From Hallella seregens ATCC 51272 (GTDB taxonomy: Bacteria; Bacteroidota; Bacteroidia; Bacteroidales; Bacteroidaceae), in assembly GCF_000518545.1 (NCBI RefSeq), contig NZ_JADU01000001.1, positions 124,001-188,000 on the forward strand: 64,000 bases of DNA. The letters are read 5' to 3'. A model generated the notes under the pieces. That model was given only the letters and a program-made list of their open reading frames with translations. It was not told the DNA's origin and did no database searches. Below are positions 42,478-51,892 of this stretch, piece after piece. How positions within the stretch are numbered: position 1 is the stretch's first letter; each line of letters starts with the position of its first letter. The translations under genes were made by a program, and so were the position numbers.

Positions 42478-43152
42478 TTACTTCATCTTGCTGCGGTTGA
42501 GGATGGTGATTTCCCGACCGGCCACACGGATGGCCCCCTCTTTCTGAAAGTCGGAAAGCACACGGAGCAACGAGAACTTCTGAATGCCGAACGAGTCGGC
42601 GATTTCCTGGCGCGAGCGGGTCAGGTGAATGGTGTTTGTGCCCTGTTCGCCCGCCTGCTCGAGCAGCATCCAGGCCACTTTCTCGCGCACGGTGAACAGG
42701 CTGAGCACCTTGATGCGGCGGGTAAGGAAGATGTCGATGTTGGAAAGCACGCGGATAAAGTTGGTGAGAATGCGCTCGTCGCTGCCGATGAGCGTGCGGA
42801 ACTCCGGCTTCTGCATTCTCAGCACCACCGTTTCTTCCTCGGTCTCCACGCTGACGGGCAATTCGCTGTCATTGCCGAAGATGAAGGCCGGGGCCACGAT
42901 TTCGCCGGCCTGCAGCCGGCTCACCTCCACCTGCTTGCCCGAGAGCGACGACATGCGGCACACCAGCGTGCCGCTCACCACGATGTCGGCCGTCTTGCAA
43001 GGCATGCCCGCCAGCGCATAAATGTCGTGGTGGTCGAAGCGAACGAGCCGGTAGTTGCAGCCGCTCATGCTCATTTCTATCTCGAGTGCGCCCATGCCTC
43101 CGAAGAGGGGGCAGCGGGCGAGGGCTTTCAAAACTTTCTCTTCCATATTCAT
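42478..43152 (-). CDS. Crp/Fnr-family transcriptional regulator
   Basis: A 224-residue regulator. The N-terminal cyclic-nucleotide-binding-type beta-barrel (residues about 20-120, with IVVSGTLVCRMSS and ETVVLRMQ) is followed by a helix and a winged helix-turn-helix (SRQEIADSFGIQKFSLLRVLSDFQKEG, about residues 175-201). No Fnr-type cysteine cluster is evident. The ligand is unknown. It lies 49 bases downstream of the HAD hydrolase gene on the same strand and may be co-transcribed. Start at MNMEEK is preferred over a long upstream frame. Confidence 0.88.
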   Translation of the reverse strand: MNMEEKVLKALARCPLFGGMGALEIEMSMSGCNYRLVRFDHHDIYALAGMPCKTADIVVSGTLVCRMSSLSGKQVEVSRLQAGEIVAPAFIFGNDSELPVSVETEEETVVLRMQKPEFRTLIGSDERILTNFIRVLSNIDIFLTRRIKVLSLFTVREKVAWMLLEQAGEQGTNTIHLTRSRQEIADSFGIQKFSLLRVLSDFQKEGAIRVAGREITILNRSKMK

Positions 43153-43201
43153 TGATGGGCCGGGCGGTCGCGTCTGTGCCCCGTCTGTCCGGTCGGTTGG
43201 G

Positions 43202-43921
43202 TTATAACAGGCGGGCGAGTTGGGCGAAGCGGCCGAGGCGCACAAGGTGCGGATGGTCGTATTCCTCCGTCTGCTCGTGCTGCCATGTCTTCTCAAAAGG
43301 GATGTGTGCGGCATAGCCGCCGAGCTGCAACACCGGCTCAATGTCCGACCGAAACGAGTTGCCCACCATGAGCAGATGGCCGATGTCGGTGTCGAAAATG
43401 TTGCAGAGCTTGGTGTATTCGTTGCGTGTTTTGTCGCTCACCACCACAATGTCGTCGAACCAATTGCCCAGTCCCGACCGCACGAGCTTGGCCTGCTGGT
43501 CGAGCAATTCGCCCTTGGTGAACACCACCATTTTATACCGCCCGCGCTGGCGCAGGGCCTGCAGCGTCTCTTCCACACCGGGCAGGGGCGGGACGGGCTG
43601 CACGAGAATCGACTTGCCCAGCTCCACAATCTTCAGCACGTCGGCGGCTGCAATCTGCCCGTGGCTGAAGCGCACGGCATTCTCCACGAGCGAAATCGTG
43701 AAAGCCTTGCAGCCATAACCCAGCAGGGGCATGTTGGCCGTCTCCACGTCATAGAGTGCGCCCGACACGTCGTCGGGCGTTCCGTAGGCCGAGAGGATGT
43801 GGGCATACTCGCGCTCCACCTGGTCAAAGTGGCTCTGGTTGTCCCACAGCGTGTCGTCGGCGTCGAAAGCCACGAGCCTGATGTCGGCCGGCGTGAGGGG
43901 AGGTTTGGCGGAATGTGGCAT
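43202..43921 (-). CDS. HAD-family phosphohydrolase
   Basis: A 239-residue haloacid-dehalogenase-type hydrolase, cytoplasmic. Motif I FDADDTLWD (about residues 18-26), motif II threonine in MVVFTKGE, motif III lysine region and motif IV GNSFRSDIEP are all present. The start at 43921 is chosen because a promoter -7 element at 43943-43950 would put transcription start inside the longer frame that begins at 43945. Substrate unknown. Upstream of the Crp-like regulator in the same direction. Confidence 0.85.
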   Translation of the reverse strand: MPHSAKPPLTPADIRLVAFDADDTLWDNQSHFDQVEREYAHILSAYGTPDDVSGALYDVETANMPLLGYGCKAFTISLVENAVRFSHGQIAAADVLKIVELGKSILVQPVPPLPGVEETLQALRQRGRYKMVVFTKGELLDQQAKLVRSGLGNWFDDIVVVSDKTRNEYTKLCNIFDTDIGHLLMVGNSFRSDIEPVLQLGGYAAHIPFEKTWQHEQTEEYDHPHLVRLGRFAQLARLL

Positions 43922-43942
43922 GGTGATTTGTCGTTTGTTTGG

Positions 43943-43950
43943 CAAAATTA
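43943..43950 (-). promoter_or_regulatory. Promoter -7 element that fixes the HAD start
   Basis: Reads TAATTTTG on the minus strand. Transcription would begin about 7 bases further on, so the ATG at 43945 cannot be used and the one at 43921 is. Confidence 0.55.
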
Positions 43951-43982
43951 GCCATTCTCCCGCGATTCCGGTAGGGGTTCGC

Positions 43983-44120
43983 CGTTAATATTGTTTAAAG
44001 CCGCCGTCTGGCGATGGCGGCGCAATCGCGTTGTGAATACGGTGTGGACGCGCTGCGAAAACGGTGCAAAGACGTTGCGAAAACGGTGCAATCGCGCGGC
44101 GTTTGCGGCGTGATGAAAAG
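43983..44120. repeat. GC-rich intergenic element (copy C)
   Basis: Contains repeated CGAAAACGGTGCAA-type words (three times at about 44056-44093), GCAATCGCG and GGCGTTTGCGGCG, the same vocabulary as the elements at 6940-7062 and 21240-21612. No coding gene is supported between 43946 and 44309. Confidence 0.5.
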
Positions 44121-44242
44121 GCCGTCGCGCCGGCAGGGTGGGGCGTGTGGTATATGAAGGTTGCCCGAATGGTATATGATGGCATTGCCGAGAGGCCGGC
44201 CCCTACGGCAAGACACGGTGTTCGCGGCCATCCATCACGGCA

Positions 44243-44282
44243 ACGGGGCCGCACCAATGCTCTGCGATTGGCGCGGCCCCGT
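44243..44282. terminator. Long GC-rich hairpin after DUF349 gene
   Basis: ACGGGGCCGC (44243-44252) pairs with GCGGCCCCGT (44273-44282), and the inner CCAATGC pairs with GCGATTGG with one bulge, giving a nearly continuous stem. It lies 28 bases past the stop of the minus-strand DUF349 gene, but without a T-tract. Confidence 0.6.
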
Positions 44283-44309
44283 ATGATGGTGGCGTCCCGT
44301 GGGGCGGGA

Positions 44310-46187
44310 TTAGGCTTCCGGTTGGTCGTCTTCGGCCGTAGGCTGGCTGTCGATGGCCTTGATCTTCTGGCGCACCAACTCGGCATCGTCCTTGAGTCTT
44401 TGCACCTTGCGGTTCATCTCGTCGACGAGGCTGTTGCCCTTTTTGCTGGAGACATTGAAGAATCCAAGGTTGTTCTCGTAGGTGACAATCTCCTGCTTGA
44501 GCTGCTCGTAGCGGCGCATCAGACGGGCGCGCTCGCTGTCGACGGCCTCCTCGCCGCGGCGCGCCACGTTCTTCAGGTTGTTCTTGAAGTTGTCCAGACG
44601 GCGGCGGGCCACGGAGACATGCAGGTCGTTGTAAATCTTGTCGAGCACGTCGTGGTACTCTTTATAGATCTTGTCTTTCTCCTTGAAAGGCACGTGTCCC
44701 ACCTTGTTGTACTCGTCTACCAGCTGTTGCACCTTCTCCTGGGCGTCCTCGACGGCGTCCTCGGCCAGCTGTTTCAGCTGTGCCACGATGCCGCGTTTCT
44801 TGTCCAGATTGGCGTGCTCCTCGCTGCGTGTGCCGGCATGCGCACTGTTGCGGGCCTCGAAAAAGTGGTTGCATGCCGCGAGAAATTCGTTCCAAAGCTG
44901 GTCGCCGAGTTTCTTGGGAACGGTGCCGACGGTCTTCCATTCCTTTTGCAAGGCCACCAGTTTGTCGCCGGTTTGTTTCCAGTCGGTCGAATCGCTCAGG
45001 GCCTTGGCCCGCTCCACGAGGTCGCGTTTCTTCGCTGCATTCTCTGCGAAACGGCTCTTCATGTCCTTGAAGAACTCGGCCTTGCGGCTGAAGAAGCCGT
45101 CGCATGCGGCCCTGAAACGCTCGAAAATCTTCACATTCATCTTGTGCGGGGCGAAGCCAATGGTCTTCCACTCCTGCTGAATGGCGATGATGGCCTTGGT
45201 GTGGCGCTCCCAGTCGGCAGCGCCTTTGTTGTCTTCCTGGGCGATGGCCTCCACCTGTTCGCACAGCGCGGTCTTCTTGTTCAGGTTTTCTTCCTCGCGG
45301 GCCCGCAGGGCCTCGAAGTGCTGCTGGTGTTTCTTGTTGATGACGGTGCTGGCCGCCTTGAAGCGCGCCCATATCTGTTCGCGCAGTTCCTTGGCCACGG
45401 GGCCGGCCTCGCGATAGCGGGCATGAAGCTCCTGCAGCCGGTGGAAGGCGCTGATGACGTCAGGCTCCTGGTCGAGTTTCTCGGCCTCTTCGCACAGGTG
45501 CGTCTTGAATTCCAGATTCTTCTTGAAGTCGTATTCGCGGGCTTCGCGGTTCAGATTGAGCAGGTCGTAATACTGCTCCACGTAGAGCTGATAAGTGCGC
45601 CACACCTCGTTGGCCTTTTCGGCGGGCACGGCTTTCAACTCCTTGAACTCCTGCTGCAGGGCCTTGAACTCGTTGTACGACTTGTTGGCTTCCTCGGGCG
45701 AGGTGGCCATGCCCTTGATCTGGTCGATGATTTCGAGCTTGCGCTTCAGGTTGGCTTCCTTTTCGGCTTCCTGCTCCTGGAACGCTTTGGCGCGCTTCTC
45801 TTTGATGATCTGCATCTCGGCCTTGAATGTTTCTTCGGCCTCGTCGGGCGTCACCTGGTAGTGTTCGGGGTCGCCCCCGGCCTCCAGATACTCCTTTTGC
45901 TGCTGGTCGCGCTCGGCCACGTGAAGTCTGTAGAACAGCGACTTGAGGTGCTCCACCTCTTCTTTGTCGGGATTGTCCACGCTGGCGGCAATCTCTTTGA
46001 CGCGGTCGAGCACTTCCTGCTTGGAGCCGTAGACCTTGCGGGGCTCGGCTGCGGGCTCCTCGGCTACTGGCTCTGTCGGTGCCGTGGGCTCTGTCTGCGC
46101 GTTCTGTACTTCAGCAGTAGGCTCGGCCGCCTTCTGCTCGTCTTCTACCATTCCCTGCTGGAGGGCGTTCTCTTGAGAGTCCATCAT
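44310..46187 (-). CDS. DUF349 coiled-coil protein
   Basis: A 625-residue cytoplasmic protein. After an acidic, Pro/Glu-rich N-terminus (about 1-50), it consists of repeated helical DUF349 modules, recognisable by the pattern LQxEWKxIGxxPxKxxxxxxxxFxxA: for example IQQEWKTIGFAPHKMN and LQKEWKTVGTVPKKLG. DUF349 proteins have been linked to nucleic-acid-associated or stress functions but the role here is not established. It has its own promoter at 46292-46299 and a hairpin at the end. A second start codon, three bases later, is equally possible. Confidence 0.88.
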   Translation of the reverse strand: MMDSQENALQQGMVEDEQKAAEPTAEVQNAQTEPTAPTEPVAEEPAAEPRKVYGSKQEVLDRVKEIAASVDNPDKEEVEHLKSLFYRLHVAERDQQQKEYLEAGGDPEHYQVTPDEAEETFKAEMQIIKEKRAKAFQEQEAEKEANLKRKLEIIDQIKGMATSPEEANKSYNEFKALQQEFKELKAVPAEKANEVWRTYQLYVEQYYDLLNLNREAREYDFKKNLEFKTHLCEEAEKLDQEPDVISAFHRLQELHARYREAGPVAKELREQIWARFKAASTVINKKHQQHFEALRAREEENLNKKTALCEQVEAIAQEDNKGAADWERHTKAIIAIQQEWKTIGFAPHKMNVKIFERFRAACDGFFSRKAEFFKDMKSRFAENAAKKRDLVERAKALSDSTDWKQTGDKLVALQKEWKTVGTVPKKLGDQLWNEFLAACNHFFEARNSAHAGTRSEEHANLDKKRGIVAQLKQLAEDAVEDAQEKVQQLVDEYNKVGHVPFKEKDKIYKEYHDVLDKIYNDLHVSVARRRLDNFKNNLKNVARRGEEAVDSERARLMRRYEQLKQEIVTYENNLGFFNVSSKKGNSLVDEMNRKVQRLKDDAELVRQKIKAIDSQPTAEDDQPEA

Positions 46188-46291
46188 TTCACTGTTTTAA
46201 GTTGATGATTCGGATTGTCTGTGCCATGTCGGCCGTACTGCGGGGCTTCCAACAGGCCGAAATGGCGTTCGCTTGATTCAATTATAGTGTG

Positions 46292-46299
46292 CAAACTTA
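46292..46299 (-). promoter_or_regulatory. Promoter -7 element for DUF349 gene
   Basis: Reads TAAGTTTG on the minus strand, about 105 bases before the DUF349 start. Confidence 0.5.
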
Positions 46300-46385
46300 G
46301 ATAAAAAAAACGTAAAGACCTAACGATTTGGCGTTTTTTTAGGTTTTTCCGGCAAGATTATTCACTGTGGCACACGGTCGGCGGC

Positions 46386-47312
46386 CTACAACAACCGCTT
46401 GTGACGCAGGATGATCCAGCAGAGTGCGCTCACCAGGAACGAGATGACGAGGGCCACGCTGAAGCCCCACGGACTGGTCTCCATACCGTTCACGAGGTTC
46501 ATGCCGTAGAGTGAGGCGATGAATGTGGCCGACATCATGATGATGGTCACCGAGGTGAGCGTGCGCATCACGGTGTTCATGTTGTTGTTGATGATACTGG
46601 AATAGGTGTCCATTGTCGACTCCAGAATGTCGGAGTAGATGCTGGTCGTCTCGCGGGCCTGCGTCATTTCAATGTTCACGTCCTCGATGAGGTCGGCGTC
46701 CAACTCGTCCACCTGCAGCTTGAATTTCAGTTTTTGGAGCAGGTTTTCGTTGCCGCGGATGGAGGTGATGAAGTAGGTAAGCGAGTCCTGCAGCCGTGAG
46801 AGGCCGATGAGGCTCTCGTTGTTCACCTCGTGGTCAAGGTTGTGCTTGGCTTTCTCGATGAGGGCGTTGATTTGCTTCAGCCGCTTCAGATACCATACGG
46901 CGCTGGAGAGAAAGAGGCGGAAAATCATGTCCACATAGTCGGTGAAGCCCTCGCCGCGCTTCTGCTGGAAGCTCACGAAATCAATCATCATGTTAGTTTC
47001 GTAGAAACAGACGGTGATGGTGACGTCGCGTTTGTGGATGATGCCCAGCGGAACGGTGGAGTAAGGCGTGCGGCTGCGTATCTCCTTGACGTAGGGAATA
47101 CGCAGGATGATGAGCATCCAGCCGTCGTCGTACTCGTAGCGCGCACGCTCATCGGTATCGCTGATGTCGCTGAAGAAGTAATCGGGGATGTTGTATCGCT
47201 CGACCAGTTCGAGCTGGTCTTCGTCCGTAGGGCAAGTCACCTGAATCCAGCAATTGGGTTGCCATTCGGGAATGGCCTTCAGGTTCTTCTCAATATTCCA
47301 GTATGTTCTCAT
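46386..47312 (-). CDS. corA: CorA-family divalent cation channel
   Basis: A 308-residue membrane protein. A large cytoplasmic N-terminal domain and long stalk helix are followed by two C-terminal membrane helices (about 246-270 and 280-300), with the selectivity motif GMN in SLYGMNLVNG between them. This is typical of CorA magnesium/cobalt transporters. It has its own promoter at 47438-47445 and a leader of about 120 bases. Confidence 0.94.
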   Translation of the reverse strand: MRTYWNIEKNLKAIPEWQPNCWIQVTCPTDEDQLELVERYNIPDYFFSDISDTDERARYEYDDGWMLIILRIPYVKEIRSRTPYSTVPLGIIHKRDVTITVCFYETNMMIDFVSFQQKRGEGFTDYVDMIFRLFLSSAVWYLKRLKQINALIEKAKHNLDHEVNNESLIGLSRLQDSLTYFITSIRGNENLLQKLKFKLQVDELDADLIEDVNIEMTQARETTSIYSDILESTMDTYSSIINNNMNTVMRTLTSVTIIMMSATFIASLYGMNLVNGMETSPWGFSVALVISFLVSALCWIILRHKRLL

Positions 47313-47437
47313 TGCTGTTCATCTCCTTGATCAAAGAGTTTCCGTGGAGATGAGCTCGCAGAGCCGTATCCTCACGCTAACATTCTTGGTCTTCCGCCGG
47401 ATAATCGTCCATAAATAGAATTTTGATTTTGTGTCTG

Positions 47438-47445
47438 CAAAGTTA
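47438..47445 (-). promoter_or_regulatory. Promoter -7 element for corA
   Basis: Reads TAACTTTG on the minus strand, 126 bases upstream of the corA start. Confidence 0.5.
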
Positions 47446-47536
47446 AATAAAATAACTTGCAAAGCCAAGTCTTTTGGTGGTTTTTTGGCCGTTTGCGGTG
47501 GAATGGCGTGCAGGATGGGGTGGAACGGCACGACGA

Positions 47537-47567
47537 GGGCCGTGTCCCGGTGGTTGGGACACGGCCC
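47537..47567. terminator. GC-rich hairpin after RND pump gene
   Basis: GGGCCGTGTCCC (47537-47548) pairs perfectly with GGGACACGGCCC (47556-47567) around a seven-base loop. It begins 20 bases past the pump stop codon on the minus strand. No T-tract follows, so termination may need Rho. Confidence 0.6.
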
Positions 47568-47587
47568 ACATGCAGATGGAGGAGGGG

Positions 47588-50500
47588 CTATGCGTGGCGC
47601 TTCTTCTGCTTGTAATAGAGCAGTGGAACCACTATCAGCGTGAGCACGGTAGAGGTGATCGTGCCGCCGATGAGCGAGATGGCCAGCCCTTGGAAGATGG
47701 GATCGAAGAGGATGACGACGGCCCCGATGACCACGCCGCCGGCTGTGAGCAGGATGGGCGTGGTGCGCACGGCCCCAGCCTCGATGATGGCCTGTTTCAA
47801 GCCAACGCCCGCAGCGAGCCGCAGGTCGATGAAGTCGATGAGCAGAATGGAGTTGCGCACCATGATGCCGGCCAGCGCAATGAACCCAATCATCGAGGGC
47901 GCGCTGAAGTAGGCCCCCATCATCCAGTGCCCCAAAACGATGCCGATGAGCGACAGCGGGATGGCCGACAGCTGGACCAGCGGCGTGGTGAAGCTCTGGA
48001 ACCAGGCCACAATGAGGATGTAGATGATGATGAGCACGAGAAGGAAGGCCAGCCCCAGGTCGCGAAACACCTCCAGCGTGATTTGCCACTCGCCGTCCCA
48101 CTTGAGCGAGAACTGGTCTTCGTTGCCCAATTCCTTGGTGTACGTCTCCTGCAGCTCATAGCCCGCGGGCAGCTTCACCTGTGCGAGGCGGTCGGAAACG
48201 TCGGCCATGGCGTAGATGGGACTTTCCAGTGAGCCGGCCACGTCGGCCATGACGTAGACCACTTGCCGCTGATCCTTGCGCGAGATGCTCTTGTCGCGCA
48301 CCGTGGGCACCACCTTCACGAGGTCGCCAACAGGCACGCCCATGCCCCTTGCGCCCGTCACTTTTAGGGCCAGCAGGTCTTCAAGGCCGGCCCGCTCCTG
48401 TTCGGGCAGCTGCAGCACGATGCCCACTGGCTCCACGCTGGAGGGCTGGTGCAGGATGCCTGCCGGCATGCCCGAGAGGGCTCCACGCAGCAGCCGCACC
48501 ACCTGGGCTTCGGCAATGCCCAGCTTCATGGCCTTGTCCTTGTCCACCACGAAGCGGTATTCGGGCTGGTCGGCCTCTATGCTCCAGTCCACATCGACCA
48601 CATGGGGCGTGGCTTGCAGCAGGTCTTTCACCTGGCTGGCCACCCGTATCTGCTGCTGAAGATCGGGGCCGTAGATCTCGGCCACGAGGGTGGACATGAC
48701 CGGTGGGCCGGGCGGCACCTCAACGACCTTGACGTTTGCTCCATGCTTGCGGCCGATGGCTTGCAGCGAAGGGCGCATGGACTTGGCAATGTCGTGGCTT
48801 TGCAGGCTGCGGCGGCCCTTGTCCACGAGGTTCACCTGAATGTCGGCCACGTTGTCTCCGGCCCGGTAATCGTAGTGGCGAATGAGCCCGTTGAAGCTGA
48901 TGGGCGCAGAGGTGCCCGCATAGGTCTGGTAGCTGCGCACCATGGGATGGCGGCCCACGCAGAGCCCCAGTTCGCGGGCCACGGCGGCCGTGCACTCCAA
49001 TGTAGTGCCCTCGGGCATGTCAACGACAATCTGGAACTCGTTCTTGTTGTCGAAAGGCAGCATCTTGACCGGCACCGACTTGGTGAAGAACAGCGCGAAC
49101 GAGCCCAAGAGTACGGCTGTGAGCACCAGCATGAAGGCCCATCGGCGGCGGCGGCCTTCGAGAAAAGGACTGATGACCTTGCCGTAGAGAGCGTAGATAC
49201 GGGTGTGGCGCGGCTGTGTGTCATCGGCATCCTCTGGCTGCTCCTCTCCCCGCTCCTTGAATCTCAGGAACTTGTAACCGAAGTAGGGTGTCAGTGTCAG
49301 GGCGACGAGCAGCGAGAAAGTCATGGCGATGGCGGCGCCAATGGGCATCGGACTCATGTAGGGCCCCATCATGCCCGATACGAATGCCATGGGCAGCACG
49401 GCGGCAATGACGGTCAGCGTGGCCAGAATGGTGGGGTTGCCCACCTCGTCGATGGCGAAAATGGCTGCCCGGAGAGGCGACAGGCGGCGCGACTTGAAGT
49501 GCCGGTGCATGTTTTCGGCAATGACGATGGAGTCGTCCACGACGATGCCCGTGACGAAGACCAGGGCAAACAGCGTGATGCGGTTCAGCGTGTAGCCCAG
49601 GAAATAATAGGCAAATAGTGTCAGCGCAAAGGTGACGGGCACCGAGAGAAACACCACCAGGCCACCGCGCCAACCCATGGCCAGCATCACGAAGAGCGTC
49701 ACGGCCACGATGGCTATCAGGAGGTGGAGCAGCAGTTCGGACACCTTGTGCGAGGCCGTTTCGCCGTAGTTTCGGGTGATGTCCACCTGTATGTCATCGG
49801 TGATGACGGTCTGTTTGAGCCGCTCCATCTTGCCGGTCAGCTGGTCGGCCAGCGTCATGGCGTCCGCGCCTTGGGTCTTGGCCACGGCGATGGTCACGGC
49901 CGTATAGTCGTCAGGGTGGGCTGTGCGCAGACTGTCGGCCGCTCCGTAGCTGAACGACACGTACTGTCTGGGATTCTCGGCACCGTCCTCGATGCTGGCA
50001 ATCTGATGCAGATAGACGGGCTGCCCTTGGTTGGAACCCACGATGAGCTGGCCAATCTCGTCCTTGTTGGCCAGGAAGTTGCCGGTCTGCACCGTGTAGA
50101 TTTGGTCGGCATGGAGCAGCCGGCCGCTCTCCATCTGGACATTGTTACCCTCCAGGGCTTGGGCCACGACACCCATGTCGACCCCGCTGCCCGCCATCTT
50201 GCCCTTGTCGGGCAGCACCCTGATTTGGCGGCTCTGGCCGCCAATCAGCTTGACCTGTGCCACGTCGGGTGTCTTCTTGATTTCGTTGGCCACCACTTCG
50301 GCGACCTGTCGCAGGGCGTAACCATCCATGGAGTCGCTCCACAGGGTGAAGCTGAGGGCCGGCACGTCGTCGATGGTTCTCGATTTAACCAGCGGCATCG
50401 TGGCTCCCTGGGGCATGCGGTCCATGTTTTTCATGAGCTCATTGTAGAGCTTGACGAGCGAGCGTTCGGTGTCTTCGCCTACCAAGAACTGCACCGTGAG

Positions 50501-50785
50501 CATGCCTTGGCCGTTCATGGCGGTGGAGTAGACGTGCTCCACGCCCTTGATGTTGGACAGCATCTTCTCCATGGGACGTATCAGAGCCGACTCCACCTCC
50601 TGGGGCGAGGCACCGGGATAGCCAACCATGATGTCGGCCATGGGCACTTCTATCTGTGGCTCCTCCTCGCGCGGGATGAAGTAAATGCTGAACAAACCCA
50701 GCAGAAGAAACGCAAATACCAAGAGCACGCTGAGCTTGGAGGTGATGAATGCCTTGGCCATTCTTCCAGAAATTCCTTGTTCCAT
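47588..50785 (-). CDS. RND efflux pump inner-membrane subunit
   Basis: A 1065-residue AcrB-type transporter that exports drugs or other compounds using proton-motive force. The first helix (SVLLVFAFLLLGLFSIYF, about residues 14-31) and the proton-relay aspartates in VTGIVVDDSIVIAENMHRHF are clear; two large periplasmic loops separate the helix sets. Start at MEQGISGRMAK (50785) is preferred over the ATG 54 bases upstream, which lies in the adaptor coding region. It follows the adaptor by 10 bases in a three-gene efflux operon. Substrate unknown. Confidence 0.94.
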   Translation of the reverse strand: MEQGISGRMAKAFITSKLSVLLVFAFLLLGLFSIYFIPREEEPQIEVPMADIMVGYPGASPQEVESALIRPMEKMLSNIKGVEHVYSTAMNGQGMLTVQFLVGEDTERSLVKLYNELMKNMDRMPQGATMPLVKSRTIDDVPALSFTLWSDSMDGYALRQVAEVVANEIKKTPDVAQVKLIGGQSRQIRVLPDKGKMAGSGVDMGVVAQALEGNNVQMESGRLLHADQIYTVQTGNFLANKDEIGQLIVGSNQGQPVYLHQIASIEDGAENPRQYVSFSYGAADSLRTAHPDDYTAVTIAVAKTQGADAMTLADQLTGKMERLKQTVITDDIQVDITRNYGETASHKVSELLLHLLIAIVAVTLFVMLAMGWRGGLVVFLSVPVTFALTLFAYYFLGYTLNRITLFALVFVTGIVVDDSIVIAENMHRHFKSRRLSPLRAAIFAIDEVGNPTILATLTVIAAVLPMAFVSGMMGPYMSPMPIGAAIAMTFSLLVALTLTPYFGYKFLRFKERGEEQPEDADDTQPRHTRIYALYGKVISPFLEGRRRRWAFMLVLTAVLLGSFALFFTKSVPVKMLPFDNKNEFQIVVDMPEGTTLECTAAVARELGLCVGRHPMVRSYQTYAGTSAPISFNGLIRHYDYRAGDNVADIQVNLVDKGRRSLQSHDIAKSMRPSLQAIGRKHGANVKVVEVPPGPPVMSTLVAEIYGPDLQQQIRVASQVKDLLQATPHVVDVDWSIEADQPEYRFVVDKDKAMKLGIAEAQVVRLLRGALSGMPAGILHQPSSVEPVGIVLQLPEQERAGLEDLLALKVTGARGMGVPVGDLVKVVPTVRDKSISRKDQRQVVYVMADVAGSLESPIYAMADVSDRLAQVKLPAGYELQETYTKELGNEDQFSLKWDGEWQITLEVFRDLGLAFLLVLIIIYILIVAWFQSFTTPLVQLSAIPLSLIGIVLGHWMMGAYFSAPSMIGFIALAGIMVRNSILLIDFIDLRLAAGVGLKQAIIEAGAVRTTPILLTAGGVVIGAVVILFDPIFQGLAISLIGGTITSTVLTLIVVPLLYYKQKKRHA

Positions 50786-50795
50786 AGTGGCGTGT

Positions 50796-51869
50796 TTAGT
50801 TGGCAAATGAGACTTTCTGTCCGTTGTAGAGCCGTGCATGGCCGGCTTCGATGATGCGGTCGTCCGGCTTCAGGCCGGAGAGCACCGCCTGACGGTCGCC
50901 CGACGCCTGCCCCAGACGAACCCAGTGGAGCACGGCCCGATTGTCGTTGCCCACGACATAGACCCCGGTGAGCTGGTCTTTCGTGACGACGGAAGACCGG
51001 TTAATCCATATCTGGGCCGTGCCGTCAGACGAGCTTTTGCCCGCCAGGCGTACGCCGGCATACATGCCCGCCCGCAGTTTTTGTCGGTCTACTTGCGGAA
51101 TCGACACTTTCATGGCATACTGTCCGCCGGTCATTGCCGCCGACGGACTCAGCTCGCTCACGGTGCCGTCTGCCGTCAATCCCGCGGCTTTGACCTCCAC
51201 GCGAACCTTGTCGCCTGGTTTCACCCGGGTGATGTAGCTCTCTGGAATGGCAGCCGTAACGTTGAGTTCGCCCGATTGCTCGATGGCCAGCAAGGGCATT
51301 CCGGGGTTGGCAATGGTTCCCTCGTCTACCATTTTCTGGGTCACGGTGCCCGAAAAAGGTGCGCGGATGCGGGCATAAGCGAGCATGGCCCGCACCTCGT
51401 TCAGCCCCTGGCGTGCCATTTGCAGCCGGGCTCGGGCCGATGCTGCACGCAGGGCCACGTTCTCCAACTCCTTGTCGGAGACACTCTTTTGGGTGTGGAG
51501 GGTCTGGTAACGCTGGTGGTCTTTCTCTGCATCGTGGGCCGCGGCCCTTGCCTCGGCAATCATGGCTTGGGCTTGCGCCTCCTTGGCCTTGAGGTCGCCG
51601 CTGTTGATGGTGGCTAAGGTCTGGCCTTGGCGCACGTGGTCGCCCTGCCTGATATGGATTTTCTCGATGCTGCCCATTACCTTAGTACTGATGACAGCTG
51701 TCTGTCGGGCCGACACTGTTCCACTGACGAGCAACTCGCCCTCGTGGCTGATGGCGGGGAAATAGGTGCGTACACGGATGGGCGTTTCGGTGGATGACTG
51801 CGGGTTTCGCTCGGAACACGAGGTCAGCGCGGCGAGTGTTGCAGCCATGAAGAGATGGTGAAATTTCAT
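50796..51869 (-). CDS. RND efflux periplasmic adaptor lipoprotein
   Basis: A 357-residue membrane-fusion protein; the signal peptide ends in a lipobox with Cys in LTSCSE (Cys near residue 18). A lipoyl-type segment (VISTKVMGSIEKIHIRQGDHVRQGQTLATI) precedes an alpha-hairpin (AKEAQAQAMIAEARAAAHDAEKDHQRY) and then the beta-barrel domain (AYARIRAPFSGTVTQKMVDEG). It bridges the pump to the TolC-type channel encoded upstream. The three genes read channel, adaptor, pump on the minus strand. Confidence 0.93.
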   Translation of the reverse strand: MKFHHLFMAATLAALTSCSERNPQSSTETPIRVRTYFPAISHEGELLVSGTVSARQTAVISTKVMGSIEKIHIRQGDHVRQGQTLATINSGDLKAKEAQAQAMIAEARAAAHDAEKDHQRYQTLHTQKSVSDKELENVALRAASARARLQMARQGLNEVRAMLAYARIRAPFSGTVTQKMVDEGTIANPGMPLLAIEQSGELNVTAAIPESYITRVKPGDKVRVEVKAAGLTADGTVSELSPSAAMTGGQYAMKVSIPQVDRQKLRAGMYAGVRLAGKSSSDGTAQIWINRSSVVTKDQLTGVYVVGNDNRAVLHWVRLGQASGDRQAVLSGLKPDDRIIEAGHARLYNGQKVSFAN

Positions 51870-51892
51870 ATGGATGTTGCTTTTTTGATGAG

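Noticed and set aside
47331..48101. A 256-codon minus-strand ORF with His/Arg-rich translation
   Set aside because: It overlaps the RND pump gene in another frame and continues through a GC hairpin; composition is non-protein-like.
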